A stretch of DNA of 64,000 nucleotides from Eutreptiella sp. 'Long Island Sound 2002' (GCA_964036045.1 OZ038379.1:78400929-78464928), one strand, 5' to 3'. Counted from the stretch's first letter, positions 45,301 through 57,828 are shown. A program made the numbers and translations. The notes: generated by a model from the sequence alone, not told the origin.

Positions 45301-48300
45301 TTTCACGGATGCGGTTCCGTCAAATATTTGGGGGGTGTACAGCCCCCAAAATATTTGACGGATGGGGTTCTGTCAAATATTTGGGGGCTGTACACCCCAA
45401 AAATATTTGACGGATGAGGTTCCATCAAATATTTTGGGGGTGTAGACCCCCAAAATATTTCACGGATGGCGTTCCGTCAAATATTTGGGGGCTGTACACC
45501 CAAAAAATATTTGACGGATGGGGTGCCGTCAAATATTTGGGGGCTGTACACCCCCAAAATATTTGACGGATGGGGTTCCGTCAAATATTTGGGGGCTGTA
45601 CACCCCAAAAAAATGTGACGGATGGGGTTCCGTCAAATATTTGGGGGCTGTAGATCCCCAAAATATTTGACGGATGGGGTTCCGTCAAATATTTGGGGGG
45701 TCTACAGCCCCCAAATATTTCACGGAAGGGGTTCCGTCAAATATTTGGGGGGTCTACAGCCCCCAAATATTTCATGGAACCACATCCGTGAAATATTTCG
45801 GGGGTGTAGACCCCCGAAATATTTGACGGATGAGGTTCTGTCAAATATTTGGGGGCTGTAGACCCCCAAAATATTTGACGGAACCACATCCGTGGAATAT
45901 TTTGGGGGTGTAGACCCCCAAAATATTTCACGGATGGGGTTCCGTCAAATATTTGGGGGCTGTACACCCCCAAAATATTTGACGGATGGGGTTCCGTCAA
46001 ATATTTGGGGGATGTACACCCCCAAAATATTTGACGGATGGGGTTCCGTCAAATATTTGGGTGATGTACACCCCCAAAATATTTGACGGATGGGGTTCCG
46101 TCAAATATTTGGGGGGTCTACACCCCCAAAATATTTGAGGGAGGGGTTCCGTCAAATATTTGGGGGGTCTACAGCCCCCAAATATTTCACGGAACCACAT
46201 CCGTGAAATTTTTTGGCGGTGTAGACCCACAAAATATTTCACGGATGGGGTTCCGTCAAATATTTGGGGGGTCTACAGCCCCCAAATAGTTGACGGATGG
46301 GGTCCCGTCAAATATTTGAGGGCTGTACACCCCCAAAATATTTGACGGATGGGGTTCCGTCAAATATTTGGGGGGTCTACACCCCCAAAATATTTGAGGG
46401 AGGAGTTCCGTCAAATATTTGGGGGGTCTACAGCCCCCAAATATTTCACGGAACCACATTCGTGAAATTTTTTGGGGGTGTAGACCCCCAAAATATTTCA
46501 CGGATGGGGTTCTGTCAAATATTTGGGGGGTCTACAGCCCCCAAATATTTGACGGATGGGGTTCCGTCAAATATTTGGGAGGTGTACACCCCTAAAATAT
46601 TTCACGGAACCACATCCGCGAAATATTTTGGGGGTGTAGCCCCCAAAAATATTTCACGGATGGGGTTCAGTCAAATATTTGGGGGCTGTACACCCCAAAA
46701 ATATTTGACGGATGGGGTTCCGTCAAATATTTGGGGGTCTACAGCCCCCAAATATTTGACGGATGGGGTTCCGTCAAATATTTGGGGGCTGTACACCCCC
46801 AAAATATTTGACGGATGGGGTTCCGTCAAATATTTGGGGGCTGTACACCCCCCCAAATATTTCACGGAACCACATCGGTGAAATATTTTGGGGGCGTAGA
46901 CCCTCCAAATATTGCACGGATGGGGTTCCGTGAAATATTTGGGGGGTTTACAGCTCCGAGATATTTGACGGATGGGGTTCCGTCAAATATTTGGGGGCTG
47001 TACACCTCCAAAATATTTGACGGATGGGGTTCCGTCAAATATTTGGGGGCTGTACACCCCCAAAATATTTGACGGATGGGGTTCCGTCAAATATTTGGGG
47101 GCTGTAGACCCCCAAAATATTTGACGAATCGGGTTCCGTCAAATATTCGGGGGGTCTACACCCCCAAAATATTTCACGGATGGGGTCCCGTCAAATATTT
47201 GGGGGGTCTACAGCCCCCAAAAAATTTCACGGATGTGGTTCGGTGAAATATTTTGGGGGTCTACAGCCCCCAAAGATTTGACGGATGGGGTTCCGTCAAA
47301 AATTTGGGGGGTCTACAGCCCCCGAAATATTTGACGGAACCCCATCCGTGAAATATTTTGGGGGTGTACAGCCCCCAAAGATTTGACGGATGGGGTTCCG
47401 TCAAAAATTTGGGGGCTGTACACCCCAAAAATATTTGACGGATGGGGTTCCGTCAAATATTTGGGGGGTCTACAGCCCCCAAAATATTTGACGGATGGGG
47501 TTCCGTCAAATATTTTTGGGGGCTGTACACCCCCAAAATATTTCACGGAACCACATCCGTGAAATATTTTTGGGGTGTACCCCCAAAATATTTGACGGAT
47601 GGGGTTCCGTCAAATATTTGGGGGGTCTACAGCCCCCGAAATATTTGACGGATGGGGTTCCGTCAAATATTTGGGGGCTGTACACCCCCAAAACATTTCA
47701 CGGAACCACATCCGTGAAATATTTTGGGGCCGTAGACCCCCAAAATATTTCACGGATGGGGTTCCGTCAAATATTTGGGGGCTGTAGACCCCCAAAATAT
47801 TTGACGGATCGGGTTCCGTCAAATATTCGGGGGTTCTAGACCCCCCAAATATTTCACGGATGGGGTCCCGTCAAATATTTCAGGGGTTTACAGCCCCCAA
47901 AAAATTTCACGGATGTGGTTCGGTGAAATATTTTGGGGGTCTACAGCCCCCAAATATTTGACGGAACCCCATCCGTGAAATATTTTGGGGGTGTACAGCC
48001 CCCAAATATTTGACGGATGGGGTTCCGTCAAAATTTGGGGGCTGTACACCCCAAAAATATTTGACGGATGGGGTTCCGTCAAATATTTGGGGGGTCTACA
48101 GCCCCCAAAATATTTGACGGATGGGGTTCCGTCAAATATTTGGGGGCTGTACACCCCCAAAATATTTCACGGAACCACATCCGTGAAATATTTTTGGGGT
48201 GTACCCCCAAAATATTTGACGGATGGGGTTCCGTCAAATATTTGGGGGGTCTACAGCCCCCGAAATATTTGACGGATGGGGTTCCGTCAAAATTTAGGGG

Positions 48301-51300
48301 CTGTACACCCCAAAAACATTTCACGGAACCACATCCGTGAAATATCTTGGGGGTGTAGACCCCCAAAATACTTCACGGATGGGGTTCCTTCAAATATTTG
48401 GGGGCTGTACAACCCCAAAATATTTGACGGATGGGGTTCCGTCAAATATTTGGGGGCTGTAGACCCCCAAAATATTTGACGGATGGGGTTCCGTCAAATA
48501 TTCGGGGGGTCTACACCCCCAAAATATTTCACCGATGGGGTTCCGTCAAATATTTGGGGGGTCTACAGCCCCCAAAAATTTCACGAGAGGGGTTCTGTCA
48601 AATATTTGGGGGGTCTACAGCCCCCAAATAGTTCACGGAACCACATCCGTGAAATATTTCGGGGGTGTAGACCCCCGAAATATTTGACGGATGGGGTTCC
48701 GTCAAATATTTGGGGGCTGTACACCCCCAAAATATTTGACGGATGGGGTTCCGTCAAATATTTGGGGGCTGTACACCCCCAAAATATTTGACGAATCGGG
48801 TTCCGTCAAATATTCGGGGGGTCTACACCCCCAAAATATTTCACGGATGGGGTCCCATCAAATATTTGGGGGGTCTACAGCCCCCAAGAAATTTCACGGA
48901 TGTGGTTCCGTGAAATATTTTGGCGGTCTACAGCCCCCAAATATTTGACGGATGGGGTTCTGTCAAAAATTTGGGGGCTGTACACCCCAAAAATATTTGA
49001 CGGATGGGGTTCCGTCAAATATTTGGGGGGTCTACAGCCCCCAAAATATTTGACGGATGGGGTTCCGTCAAAAATTTGGGGGCTGTACACCCCCAAAATA
49101 TTTCACGGAACCACATCCGTGAAATATTTTTGGGGTGTACCCCCAAAATATTTGACGGATGGGGTTCCGTCAAATATTTGGGGGCTGTACACCCCAAAAA
49201 TATTTGACGGAGGGGGTTCCGTCAAATATTTGGGGGGTCTACAGCCCCTGAAATATTTGACGGATGGGGTTCCGTCAAAATTTAGGGGCTGTACACCCCC
49301 AAAACATTTCACGGAACCACATCCGTGAAATATTTTGGGGGTGTAGACCCCCAAAATGTTTCACGGATGGGGTTCCGTCAAATATTTGGGGGTTGTACAA
49401 CCCCAAAATATTTGACGGATGGGGTTCCGTCAAATATTTGGGGGCTGTAGACCCCCAAAATATTTGACGGATGGGGTTCCGTCAAATATTCGGGGGGTCT
49501 ACACCCCCAAAATATTTCACCGATGGGGTTCCGTCAAATATTTGGGGGGTCTACAGCCCCCAAAAATTTCACGAGAGGGGTTCTGTCAAATATTTGGGGG
49601 GTCTACAGCCCCAAAATATTTCACGGAACCACATCCGTGAAATATTTAGGGGGTGTAGACCCCCAAAATATTTGACGGATGGGGTTCTGTCAAATATTTG
49701 GGGGCTGTACACCCGAGAAATATTTGACGGATTGGGTTCCGTCAAATATTTCGGGGCTTTAGACCCCCAAAATATTTGACGGAACCACATCCGTGGAATA
49801 TTTTGGGGGTGTAGACCCCCAAAATATTTCACGGATGGGGTTCCGTCAAATATTTGGGGGCTGTACACCCCCAAAATATTTGACGGATGGGGTTCCGTCA
49901 AATATTTGGGGGGTCTACAGCCCCCAAATATTTTACGGAACCATATCCGTGAAATGTTTTGGGGGCGTAGACCCTCCAAATATTGCACGGATGGGGTTCC
50001 GTCAAATATTTGGGGGGTTTACAGCTCCGAGATATTTGACGGATGGGGTTCCGTCAAATATTTGGGGGATGTACACCTCCAAAATATTTGACGGATGGGG
50101 TTCCGTCAAATGTTTGGGGGCTGTAGACCCCCAAAATATTTGACGGATGGGGTTCCGTCAAATATTTGGGGGCTGTAGACCCCCAAAATATTTCACGGAT
50201 GGGGTTCCGTCAAATATTTGGGGAGTCTACAGCCCCCAAATATTTCACAGAAGGGGTTCCGTCAAATATTTGGGGGGTCTACAGCCCCCAAATATTTCAT
50301 GGCACCACATCCGTGAAATATTTCGGGGGTGTAGACCCCCGAAATATTTGACGGATGGGGTTCCGTCAAATACTTGGGGGCTGTACAGGCCCAAAAATAT
50401 TTGACGGATGGGGTTGCGTCAAATATTTGGGGGCTGTAGACCCCCAAAATATTTGACGGTACCACATCCGTGAAATATTTCGGGGGTGTAGACCTCCAAA
50501 ATATTTGACGGATGGGGTTCCGTCAAATACTTGATGGCTGTACAGGCCCAAAAAAATTTGACGGATGGGGTTGCGTCAAATATTTGGGGGCTGTAGGCCC
50601 CCAAAATATTTGACGGATGGGGTTCCGTCAAATATTTGGGGGGTCTACACCCCCAAAATATTTCACCGATGGGGTTCCGTCAAATATTTGGGGGGTCTAC
50701 AGCCCCCAAAAATTTCACGAGAGGGGTTCTGTCAAATATTTGGGGGGTCTACAGCCCCCAAATAGTTCACGGAACCACATCCGTGAAATAATTGGGGGGT
50801 GTGGACCCCCGAAATATTTGACGGATGGGGTTCCGTCAAATATTTGGGGGCTGTACACCCCCAAAATATTTGACGGATGGGGTTCCGTCAAATATTTGGG
50901 GGCTGTAGACCCCCAAAATATTTGACGAATCGGGTTCCGTCAAATATTCGGGGGGTCTACACCCCCAAAATATTTCACGGATGGGGTCCCGTCAAATATT
51001 TGGGGGGTCTACAGCCCCCAAAAAATTTCACGGATGTGGTTCCGTGAAATATTTTGGGGGTCTACAGCCCCCAAATATTTGACGGATGGGGTTCCGTCAA
51101 AAATTTGGGGGCTGTACACCCCAAAAATATTTGACGGATGGGGTTCCGTCAAATATTTGAGGGGTCTACAGCCCCCAAAATATTTGACGGATGGGGTTCC
51201 GTCAAAAATTTGGGGGCTGTACACCCCCAAAATATTTCACGGAACCACATCCGTGAAATATTTTTGGGGTGTACCCCCAAAATATTTGACGGATGGGGTT

Positions 51301-54300
51301 CCGTCAAATATTTGGGGGCTGTACACCCCAAAAATATTTGACGGATGTGGTTCCGTCAAATATTTGGGGGCTGTACACCCCCAAAATATTTGACGAATGG
51401 GGTTCCGTCAAATATTTGGGGGCTGTAGACCCCCAAAATATTTGACGGACGGGGTTCCGTCAAATATTCGGGGGGTCTACACTCCCAAAATATTTCACGG
51501 ATGGGGTTCCGTCAAATATTTGGGGGGTCTACAGCCCCCAAAAATTTCACGAGAGGGGTTCCGTCCAAAATTTGGTGGGTCTACAGCCCCCAACTATTTC
51601 ACGGAACCACATCCGTGAAATATTTGGGGGCTGTACACCCCCGAAATATTTGACGGATGGGGTTCCGCCAAATATTTGGGGGCTGTAGACCCCCAAAATA
51701 TTTCACGGATGGGGTTCCGTCAAATGTTTGGGGGGTCTACAGCCCCCGAATATTTCACGGGAGGGGTTCCGTCAAATATTTGGGGGGTCTACAGCCCGCA
51801 AATATTTCACGGAACCACATCCGTGAAATTTTTCGGGGGTGTAGACCCCCGAAATATTTGACGGATGGGGTTCCGTCAAATATTTGGGGCTGTACACCCC
51901 AAAAATATTTGACAGATGGGGTTCCGTCAAATATTTGGGGGCTGTATACCCCCAAAATATTTGACGGAACCACATCCGTGAAATGTTTCAGGGGTGTAGA
52001 CCCCCAAAATATTTGACGGATGGGGTTCCGTCAAATATTTGGGGGCTGTACACCCCAAAAATATTTGACGGATGGGGTTCCGTCAAATATTTGGGGGCTG
52101 TACACCCCCAAAATATTTGACGGATGGGGTTCCGTCAAATATTTTGGGGGTCTACAGCCCCCAAATGTTTCACGGAAGGGGTTCCGTCAAATATTTGGGG
52201 GGTGTATAGCCCCCAAATATTTGACGGATGGGGTTCCGTCAAATATTTGGGGGCTGTACACCCCGAAAAAAATATTTGACGGATGGGGTTCCGTCAAATA
52301 TTTTGGGGCTGTAGACCCCCAAAATATTTGACGGAACCACATCCGTGAAGTATTTTGGGGGTGTACAGCCCCCTAATATTTGACGGATGGGGTTCCGTCA
52401 AATATTTGGGGGCTGTACACCCCAAAAATATTTGACAGATGGGGTTCCGTTAAATATTTGGGGGGTCTACAGCCCCCAAATTATTTGACGGATGGGGTTC
52501 CGTCAAATATTTGGGGGCTGTACACCCCCAAAATATTTCACGGAACCACATCCGTGAAATATTTTGGGGGTGTAGACCCCCAAAATATTTCACGGATGCG
52601 GTTCCGTCAAATATTTGGGGGGTCTACACGCCCAAAATATTTCACGGATGCGGTTCCGTCAAATATTTGGGGGGTGTACAGCCCCCAAAATATTTGACGG
52701 ATGGGGTTCTGTCAAATATTTGGGGGCTGTACACCCCAAAAATATTTGACGGATGAGGTTCCATCAAATATTTTGGGGGTGTAGACCCCCAAAATATTTC
52801 ACGGATGGCGTTCCGTCAAATATTTGGGGGCTGTACACCCAAAAAATATTTGACGGATGGGGTGCCGTCAAATATTTGGGGGCTGTACACCCCCAAAATA
52901 TTTGACGGATGGGGTTCCGTCAAATATTTGGGGGCTGTACACCCCAAAAAAATGTGACGGATGGGGTTCCGTCAAATATTTGGGGGCTGTAGATCCCCAA
53001 AATATTTGACGGATGGGGTTCCGTCAAATATTTGGGGGGTCTACAGCCCCCAAATATTTCACGGAAGGGGTTCCGTCAAATATTTGGGGGGTCTACAGCC
53101 CCCAAATATTTCATGGAACCGGATCCGTGAAATATTTCGGGGGTGTAAACCCCCGAAATATTTGACGGATGAGGTTCTGTCAAATATTTGGGGGCTGTAG
53201 ACCCCCAAAATATTTGACGGAACCACATCCGTGAAATGTTTCAGGGGTGTAGACCCCCAAAATATTTGACGGATGGGGTTCCGTCAAATATTTGGGGGCT
53301 GTACACCCCAAAAATATTTGACGGATGGGGTTCCGTCAAATATTTGGGGGCTGTACACCCCCAAAATATTTGACGGATGGGGTTCCGTCAAATATTTTGG
53401 GGGTCTACAGCCCCCAAATGTTTCACGGAAGGGGTTCCGTCAAATATTTGGGGGGTGTATAGCCCCCAAATATTTGACGGATGGGGTTCCGTCAAATATT
53501 TGGGGGCTGTACACCCCGAAAAAAATATTTGACGGATGGGGTTCAGTCAAATATTTTGGGGCTGTAGACCCCCAAAATATTTGACGGAACCACATCCGTG
53601 AAGTATTTTGGGGGTGTACAGCCCCCTAATATTTGACGGATGGGGTTCCGTCAAAAATTTGGGGGCTGTACACCCCCAAAATATTTCAGGGAACCACATC
53701 CGTGAAATATTTTGGGGGTGTAGACCCCCAAAATATTTCACGGATGCGGTTCCGTCAAATATTTGGGGGGTCTACACGCCCAAAATATTTCACGGATGCG
53801 GTCCCGTCAAATATTTGGGGGGTGTACGGCCCCCAAAATATTTGACGGATGGGGTTCTGTCAAATATTTGGGGGCTGTACACCCCAAAAATATTTGACGG
53901 ATGAGGTTCCATCAAATATTTTGGGGGTGTAGACCCCCAAAATATTTCACGGATGGCGTTCCGTCAAATATTTGGGGGCTGTACACCCAAAAAATATTTG
54001 ACGGATGGGGTGCCGTCAAATATTTGGGGGCTGTACACCCCCAAAATATTTGACGGATGGGGTTCCGTCAAATATTTGGGGGCTGTACACCCCAAAAAAA
54101 TGTGACGGATGGGGTTCCGTCAAATATTTGGGGGCTGTAGATCCCCAAAATATTTGACGGATGGGGTTCCGTCAAATATTTGGGGGGTCTACAGCCCCCA
54201 AATATTTCACGGAAGGGGTTCCGTCAAATATTTGGGGGGTCTACAGCCCCCAAATATTTCATGGAACCACATCCGTGAAATATTTCGGGGGTGTAGACCC

Positions 54301-55373
54301 CCGAAATATTTGACGGATGAGGTTCTGTCAAATATTTGGGGGCTGTAGACCCCCAAAATATTTGACGGAACCACATCCGTGGAATATTTTGGGGGTGTAG
54401 ACCCCCAAAATATTTCACGGATGGGGTTCCGTCAAATATTTGGGGGCTGTACACCCCCAAAATATTTGACGGATGGGGTTCCGTCAAATATTTGGGGGAT
54501 GTACACCCCCAAAATATTTGACGGATGGGGTTCCGTCAAATATTTGGGGGATGTACACCCCCAAAATATTTGACGGATGGGGTTCCGTCAAATATTTGGG
54601 GGGTCTACACCCCCAAAATATTTGAGGGAGGGGTTCCGTCAAATATTTGGGGGGTCTACAGCCCCCAAATATTTCACGGAACCACATCCGTGAAATTTTT
54701 TGGCGGTGTAGACCCACAAAATATTTCACGGATGGGGTTCCGTCAAATATTTGGGGGGTCTACAGCCCCCAAATAGTTGACGGATGGGGTCCCGTCAAAT
54801 ATTTGAGGGCTGTACACCCCCAAAATATTTGACGGATGGGGTTCCGTCAAATATTTGGGGGGTCTACACCCCCAAAATATTTGAGGGAGGAGTTCCGTCA
54901 AATATTTGGGGGGTCTACAGCCCCCAAATATTTCACGGAACCACATTCGTGAAATTTTTTGGGGGTGTAGACCCCCAAAATATTTCACGGATGGGGTTCT
55001 GTCAAATATTTGGGGGGTCTACAGCCCCCAAATATTTGACGGATGGGGTTCCGTCAAATATTTGGGAGGTGTACACCCCTAAAATATTTCACGGAACCAC
55101 ATCCGCGAAATATTTTGGGGGTGTAGCCCCCCAAAATATTTCACGGATGGGGTTCAGTCAAATATTTGGGGGCTGTACACCCCAAAAATATTTGACGGAT
55201 GGGGTTCCGTCAAATATTTGGGGTCTACAGCCCCCAAATATTTGACGGATGGGGTTCCGTCAAATATTTGGGGGCTGTACACCCCCAAAATATTTGACGG
55301 ATGGGGTTCCGTCAAATATTTGGGGGCTGTACACCCCCCCAAATATTTCACGGAACCACATCGGTGAAATATT
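38400..55373. repeat. Segmental duplication inside the 52-bp satellite
   Basis: Blocks at roughly 42.36-44.0 kb recur 7600 bp downstream, those at 45.0-45.86 kb recur 7339 bp downstream, and those at 45.89-46.88 kb recur 8487 bp downstream. The change of offset is explained by deletions in one copy and an extra ~1148-bp internal duplication (52961-54108 repeated at 54109 onward). The right copy ends near 55373, where the shared CACATCGGTGAAATATT variant of 46870 recurs. The left limit is approximate because higher-order repeats blur it. Confidence 0.75.
52961..55250. repeat. ~1148-bp internal tandem duplication in the satellite
   Basis: The run containing AAAAAAATGTGACGGATGGG, CTGTAGATCCCCAAAA and GACGGATGAGGTTCTGTC occurs at 52950-53180 and again at 54095-54330, and once at 45605-45840 in the other segmental copy. 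This dates the extra copy to after the larger duplication. Confidence 0.75.
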
Positions 55374-55539
55374 TTGGGGGTGTAGACCCCCAAAATATTT
55401 CACAGATGGGGTTCCGTCAAATATTTGGGGGCTGTACACCCCCAAAATATTTGACGGATGGGGTTCCGTCAAATATCTGGGGGGTCTACAGCCCCCAAAT
55501 ATTTCACGGATGGGGTTCCGTCAAATATTTGGGGGGTCT

Positions 55540-56145
55540 CATAAAGAAACGGCATATGATTCATCGTCATGGTTCAAAAACGGAAAAAGAAACTTGCAAA
55601 TGTGCGGGCAACTACGGTCCACCGTTCGATCAGTGCCGTGACACGCTGTCACCGGCACCTCATAAAGAAACGGCATATGATCAATTGTCATGTTTCAAAA
55701 ACGGACAAAGAAACTTGCAAATGTGGGGGCAACTACGGTCCACCATGACCCCACCATGATCCACCACATCCACCATGACAAGTTGTCAGCGGCAACGCAT
55801 AAAGAAACGGCATATGATCAATCGTCATCGTTCAAACCTGAAAAAGAAAAACAGCCATACCCTCCCTAACCATGGTTCGAAAATGGACAAAGAAACTTGC
55901 AAATGTGGGGGCAACTACGGTCCACCATTTGATCAGTGCCGTGACACGCTGTCAGTGGCACCCCATAAAGAAATGGCATATGATCAATCGTCATGGTTCA
56001 AAAACGGACAAAGAAACTTGCAACTGTGCGGGCAACTACGGTCCACCGTTCGATCAGTGCCGTGACACGCTGTCACCGGCAACCCATAAAGAAACGGCAT
56101 ATGATCAATCGTCATGGTTCAAACGTGAAAAAGAAAAATAGGCAA
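55540..56145 (+). repeat. 121-bp tandem repeat, five copies
   Basis: CATAAAGAAACGGCATATGA starts near 55540, 55661, 55798, 55964 and 56085. Each copy includes TCAATCGTCATGGTTCAAA, AACGGACAAAGAAACTTGCA and GATCAGTGCCGTGACACGCT. Copies three and four have inserted or altered tails (CCACATCCACCATGACAAG; AAAAACAGCCATACCCTCCC). The first copy begins inside the last 52-bp unit. The frames through it have no recognised function. Confidence 0.9.
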
Positions 56146-56184
56146 ACCCTCCCTAACCTCAACCACACAAGCAGGGAAATGACA

Positions 56185-56400
56185 GGGTGGGAGGGAGGGA
56201 GGGAGGGGAGGGAGGGAGGGAGTGAGGGAGGGAGGCTCTCTTAGGCGGCCGTAGGGGCTCTGTTGTGCTGTGTTGTGCTGTAATATGCTGTGCTATGCTG
56301 TATGTTGTGTTGTGCTGTGGTATGCTGTGATGTGCTGTGATGTGCTGTGATGTGCCGTGCTGTGCTGTGCCGTGCTCGAAACCCACTACCCCCCCTCTCC
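56185..56400. repeat. GGGA runs and TGCTGTGnT microsatellite
   Basis: GGGAGGGAGGGAGGGGAGGG at 56190-56233, then about 110 bases of TGCTGTG, TGTTGTG and TATGCTG variants (56262-56375). Low-complexity sequence, no gene. Confidence 0.9.
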
Positions 56401-56554
56401 ACAGTTCCGGCTGAACCCGATGAACCCCCACCCACCGACCCCACCAGCAAAAGTGACCCGATTAGCTGAGGTGAGGTTGCTTGGGCCAGACATCAGGATT
56501 CTATTCCCACTTGTCTTCAGTCACATATGAGCCCGCCGATCGGTTTGAGTGAGA

Positions 56555-56820
56555 GATATGGGGTGGGGTGGGGTGGGGTGGGGTGGGGTGGGGGGGGGGG
56601 GGGGCACGTACCATCATTGAAGGGGTTGCAAGCACTGGTTGGGTTTCAGACGCTAGGGTCGAGACCACAACCCACCTCTACACCTCAAGGGTGTGGTGAC
56701 AATGGGACAAGTCTGATATTGGGGGGGACACGGGGGGGGGGGGGGGGCGAAGTCTGACACGGGGGGGGGGGGGGGGAGAAAGGGTGTTGGGGTGGGGGGG
56801 GGGGGGGGTTGGGAGTGATG
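56555..56820 (+). repeat. GGGGT microsatellite and several G12-G18 tracts
   Basis: GGGGTGGGGTGGGGTGGGGT runs into a G18 tract (56587-56604), with further long G tracts near 56731, 56761 and 56795, separated by AAGTCTGATATT and AAGTCTGACAC. Strong G-quadruplex potential. Confidence 0.9.
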
Positions 56821-57010
56821 GTCCATAAAAGTCTGATGTCTGATGTCTGATAGCCGACTAGGTCGCTATACACAATCCTGAGGGGGACAACATCAAAAGT
56901 GGGTACCATACCCCTGCGTTCCCGGGAGCCCCAAAAAAGGCGAAAATGGTACGTCACCCTTGCATTCTGGGGGTTCCTAGCTAAGGGGACAAAATCAAAA
57001 GTGGCTGAAT
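56821..57010 (+). repeat. Boundary motif plus two diverged 106-bp family copies
   Basis: AAAGTCTGATGTCTGATGTC (56829) matches the motif at 24048. It is followed by GGGGGACAACATCAAAAGTG, GGTACCATACCCCTGCGTTC, AAAATGGTACGTCACCC and GGGGACAAAATCAAAAGTGG, recognisable but diverged copies of the 106-bp unit. Confidence 0.8.
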
Positions 57011-57828
57011 GGGGGGGCAAGGACAAAACTGTGGATGTGCAGTCCAAAAGAACCACCTAAAATTTTTTTTTCGCGGAATGGTGTGTCTGCGTCGAAGAAC
57101 TCCCTTAAAACCCCCCCACAGACCATTTTTGAAAAATGGGGGGTTTTCCAAAACCCCCCACGCTATCAGATTTCTTAGAAACTCCCCCCCCTTGGTGCCT
57201 CCTCAAGTGTACACACTTTTGTTGAAATAGTTTCGCAGCAACCTGTGATACCATAGCCTCATGTGGCTCCTCGCCCTGTGTACAATGGGGGGGGGGGGGG
57301 GTGGTGCGATGCCACCGAACCCCAACTTTTTTTGCCACAGCCAGGGTTCGCAGATATTCATGTGAACCCTGGGAACCGTGGAATAGCCAGAAGGGTACTA
57401 GCATGGACATACTCACCAAGGCCTCTACAGGGTGAGGCGTGTCCCAAAACACGAGTTGCTGATATGAACCAGCATCCCCAAGATGAACCAACCGGTTATA
57501 TGGGCATTCTATAGGCTGCACATGGCTTTGTTTGTTGGATACACGGACGATGTATTGTTGATTGTCTATTGACTAGAACGTTTCAGAGTGGTGCCTCAAT
57601 TTTGTCTTTAGCCGTTGCAAGTACTTAGGGGCCAGAAGTAAGAGACTCACGAACAGGGTTGTTTCCAAATGAGCTATGGGTGTGTGTACACAACAACATC
57701 AGGGGCTTGGAGACTGGATCAGAAAAAGGTACACAGTGAGGAGAACTTCTCATACCTTGCCTCACGGAGGTACTTGTACACATGCCACACAACGTTAACA
57801 TAGGACAACGACAAAGTATGTGGCGCAA
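57011..57828. other. No supported gene; G/C homopolymers
   Basis: Contains AAAAACCCCCC-type runs near 57107 and 57147 and a G17 tract near 57286. A minus-strand frame at 57105-57521 is open for 138 codons, but its C-terminal half is homopolymer-driven. Confidence 0.45.

Larger units (their letters stand above)
27409..55540. repeat. 52-bp palindromic satellite, about 540 units
   Basis: Each unit has two hairpins. Hairpin A has arms ATATTTGACGGA and TCCGTCAAATAT around loop TGGGGT. Hairpin B has arms TTGGGGG and CCCCCAA around loop CTGTACA. Variant A arms use CACGGA with CCGTG. Loops occur in both orientations (GGATGTGGTTCC and GGAACCACATCC; CTGTAGA and TCTACAG). Because 52 is not divisible by three and few stops occur, frames of 60-217 codons appear on both strands with a 52-residue period; none is a credible gene. 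The array starts abruptly after the 10-bp array and ends abruptly at the 121-bp array. Confidence 0.97.

Noticed and set aside
27409-55540. Dozens of frames with GFRQIFGG and PSNILGVYSP repeats on both strands
   Set aside because: These come from the palindromic 52-bp satellite, which reads nearly the same on both strands. Their 52-residue period and frame rotation indicate no coding selection.
27409-55540. A CRISPR array
   Set aside because: Short palindromic units recur, but there are no unique spacers. Everything between palindromes is itself repeated, and the setting is eukaryotic.
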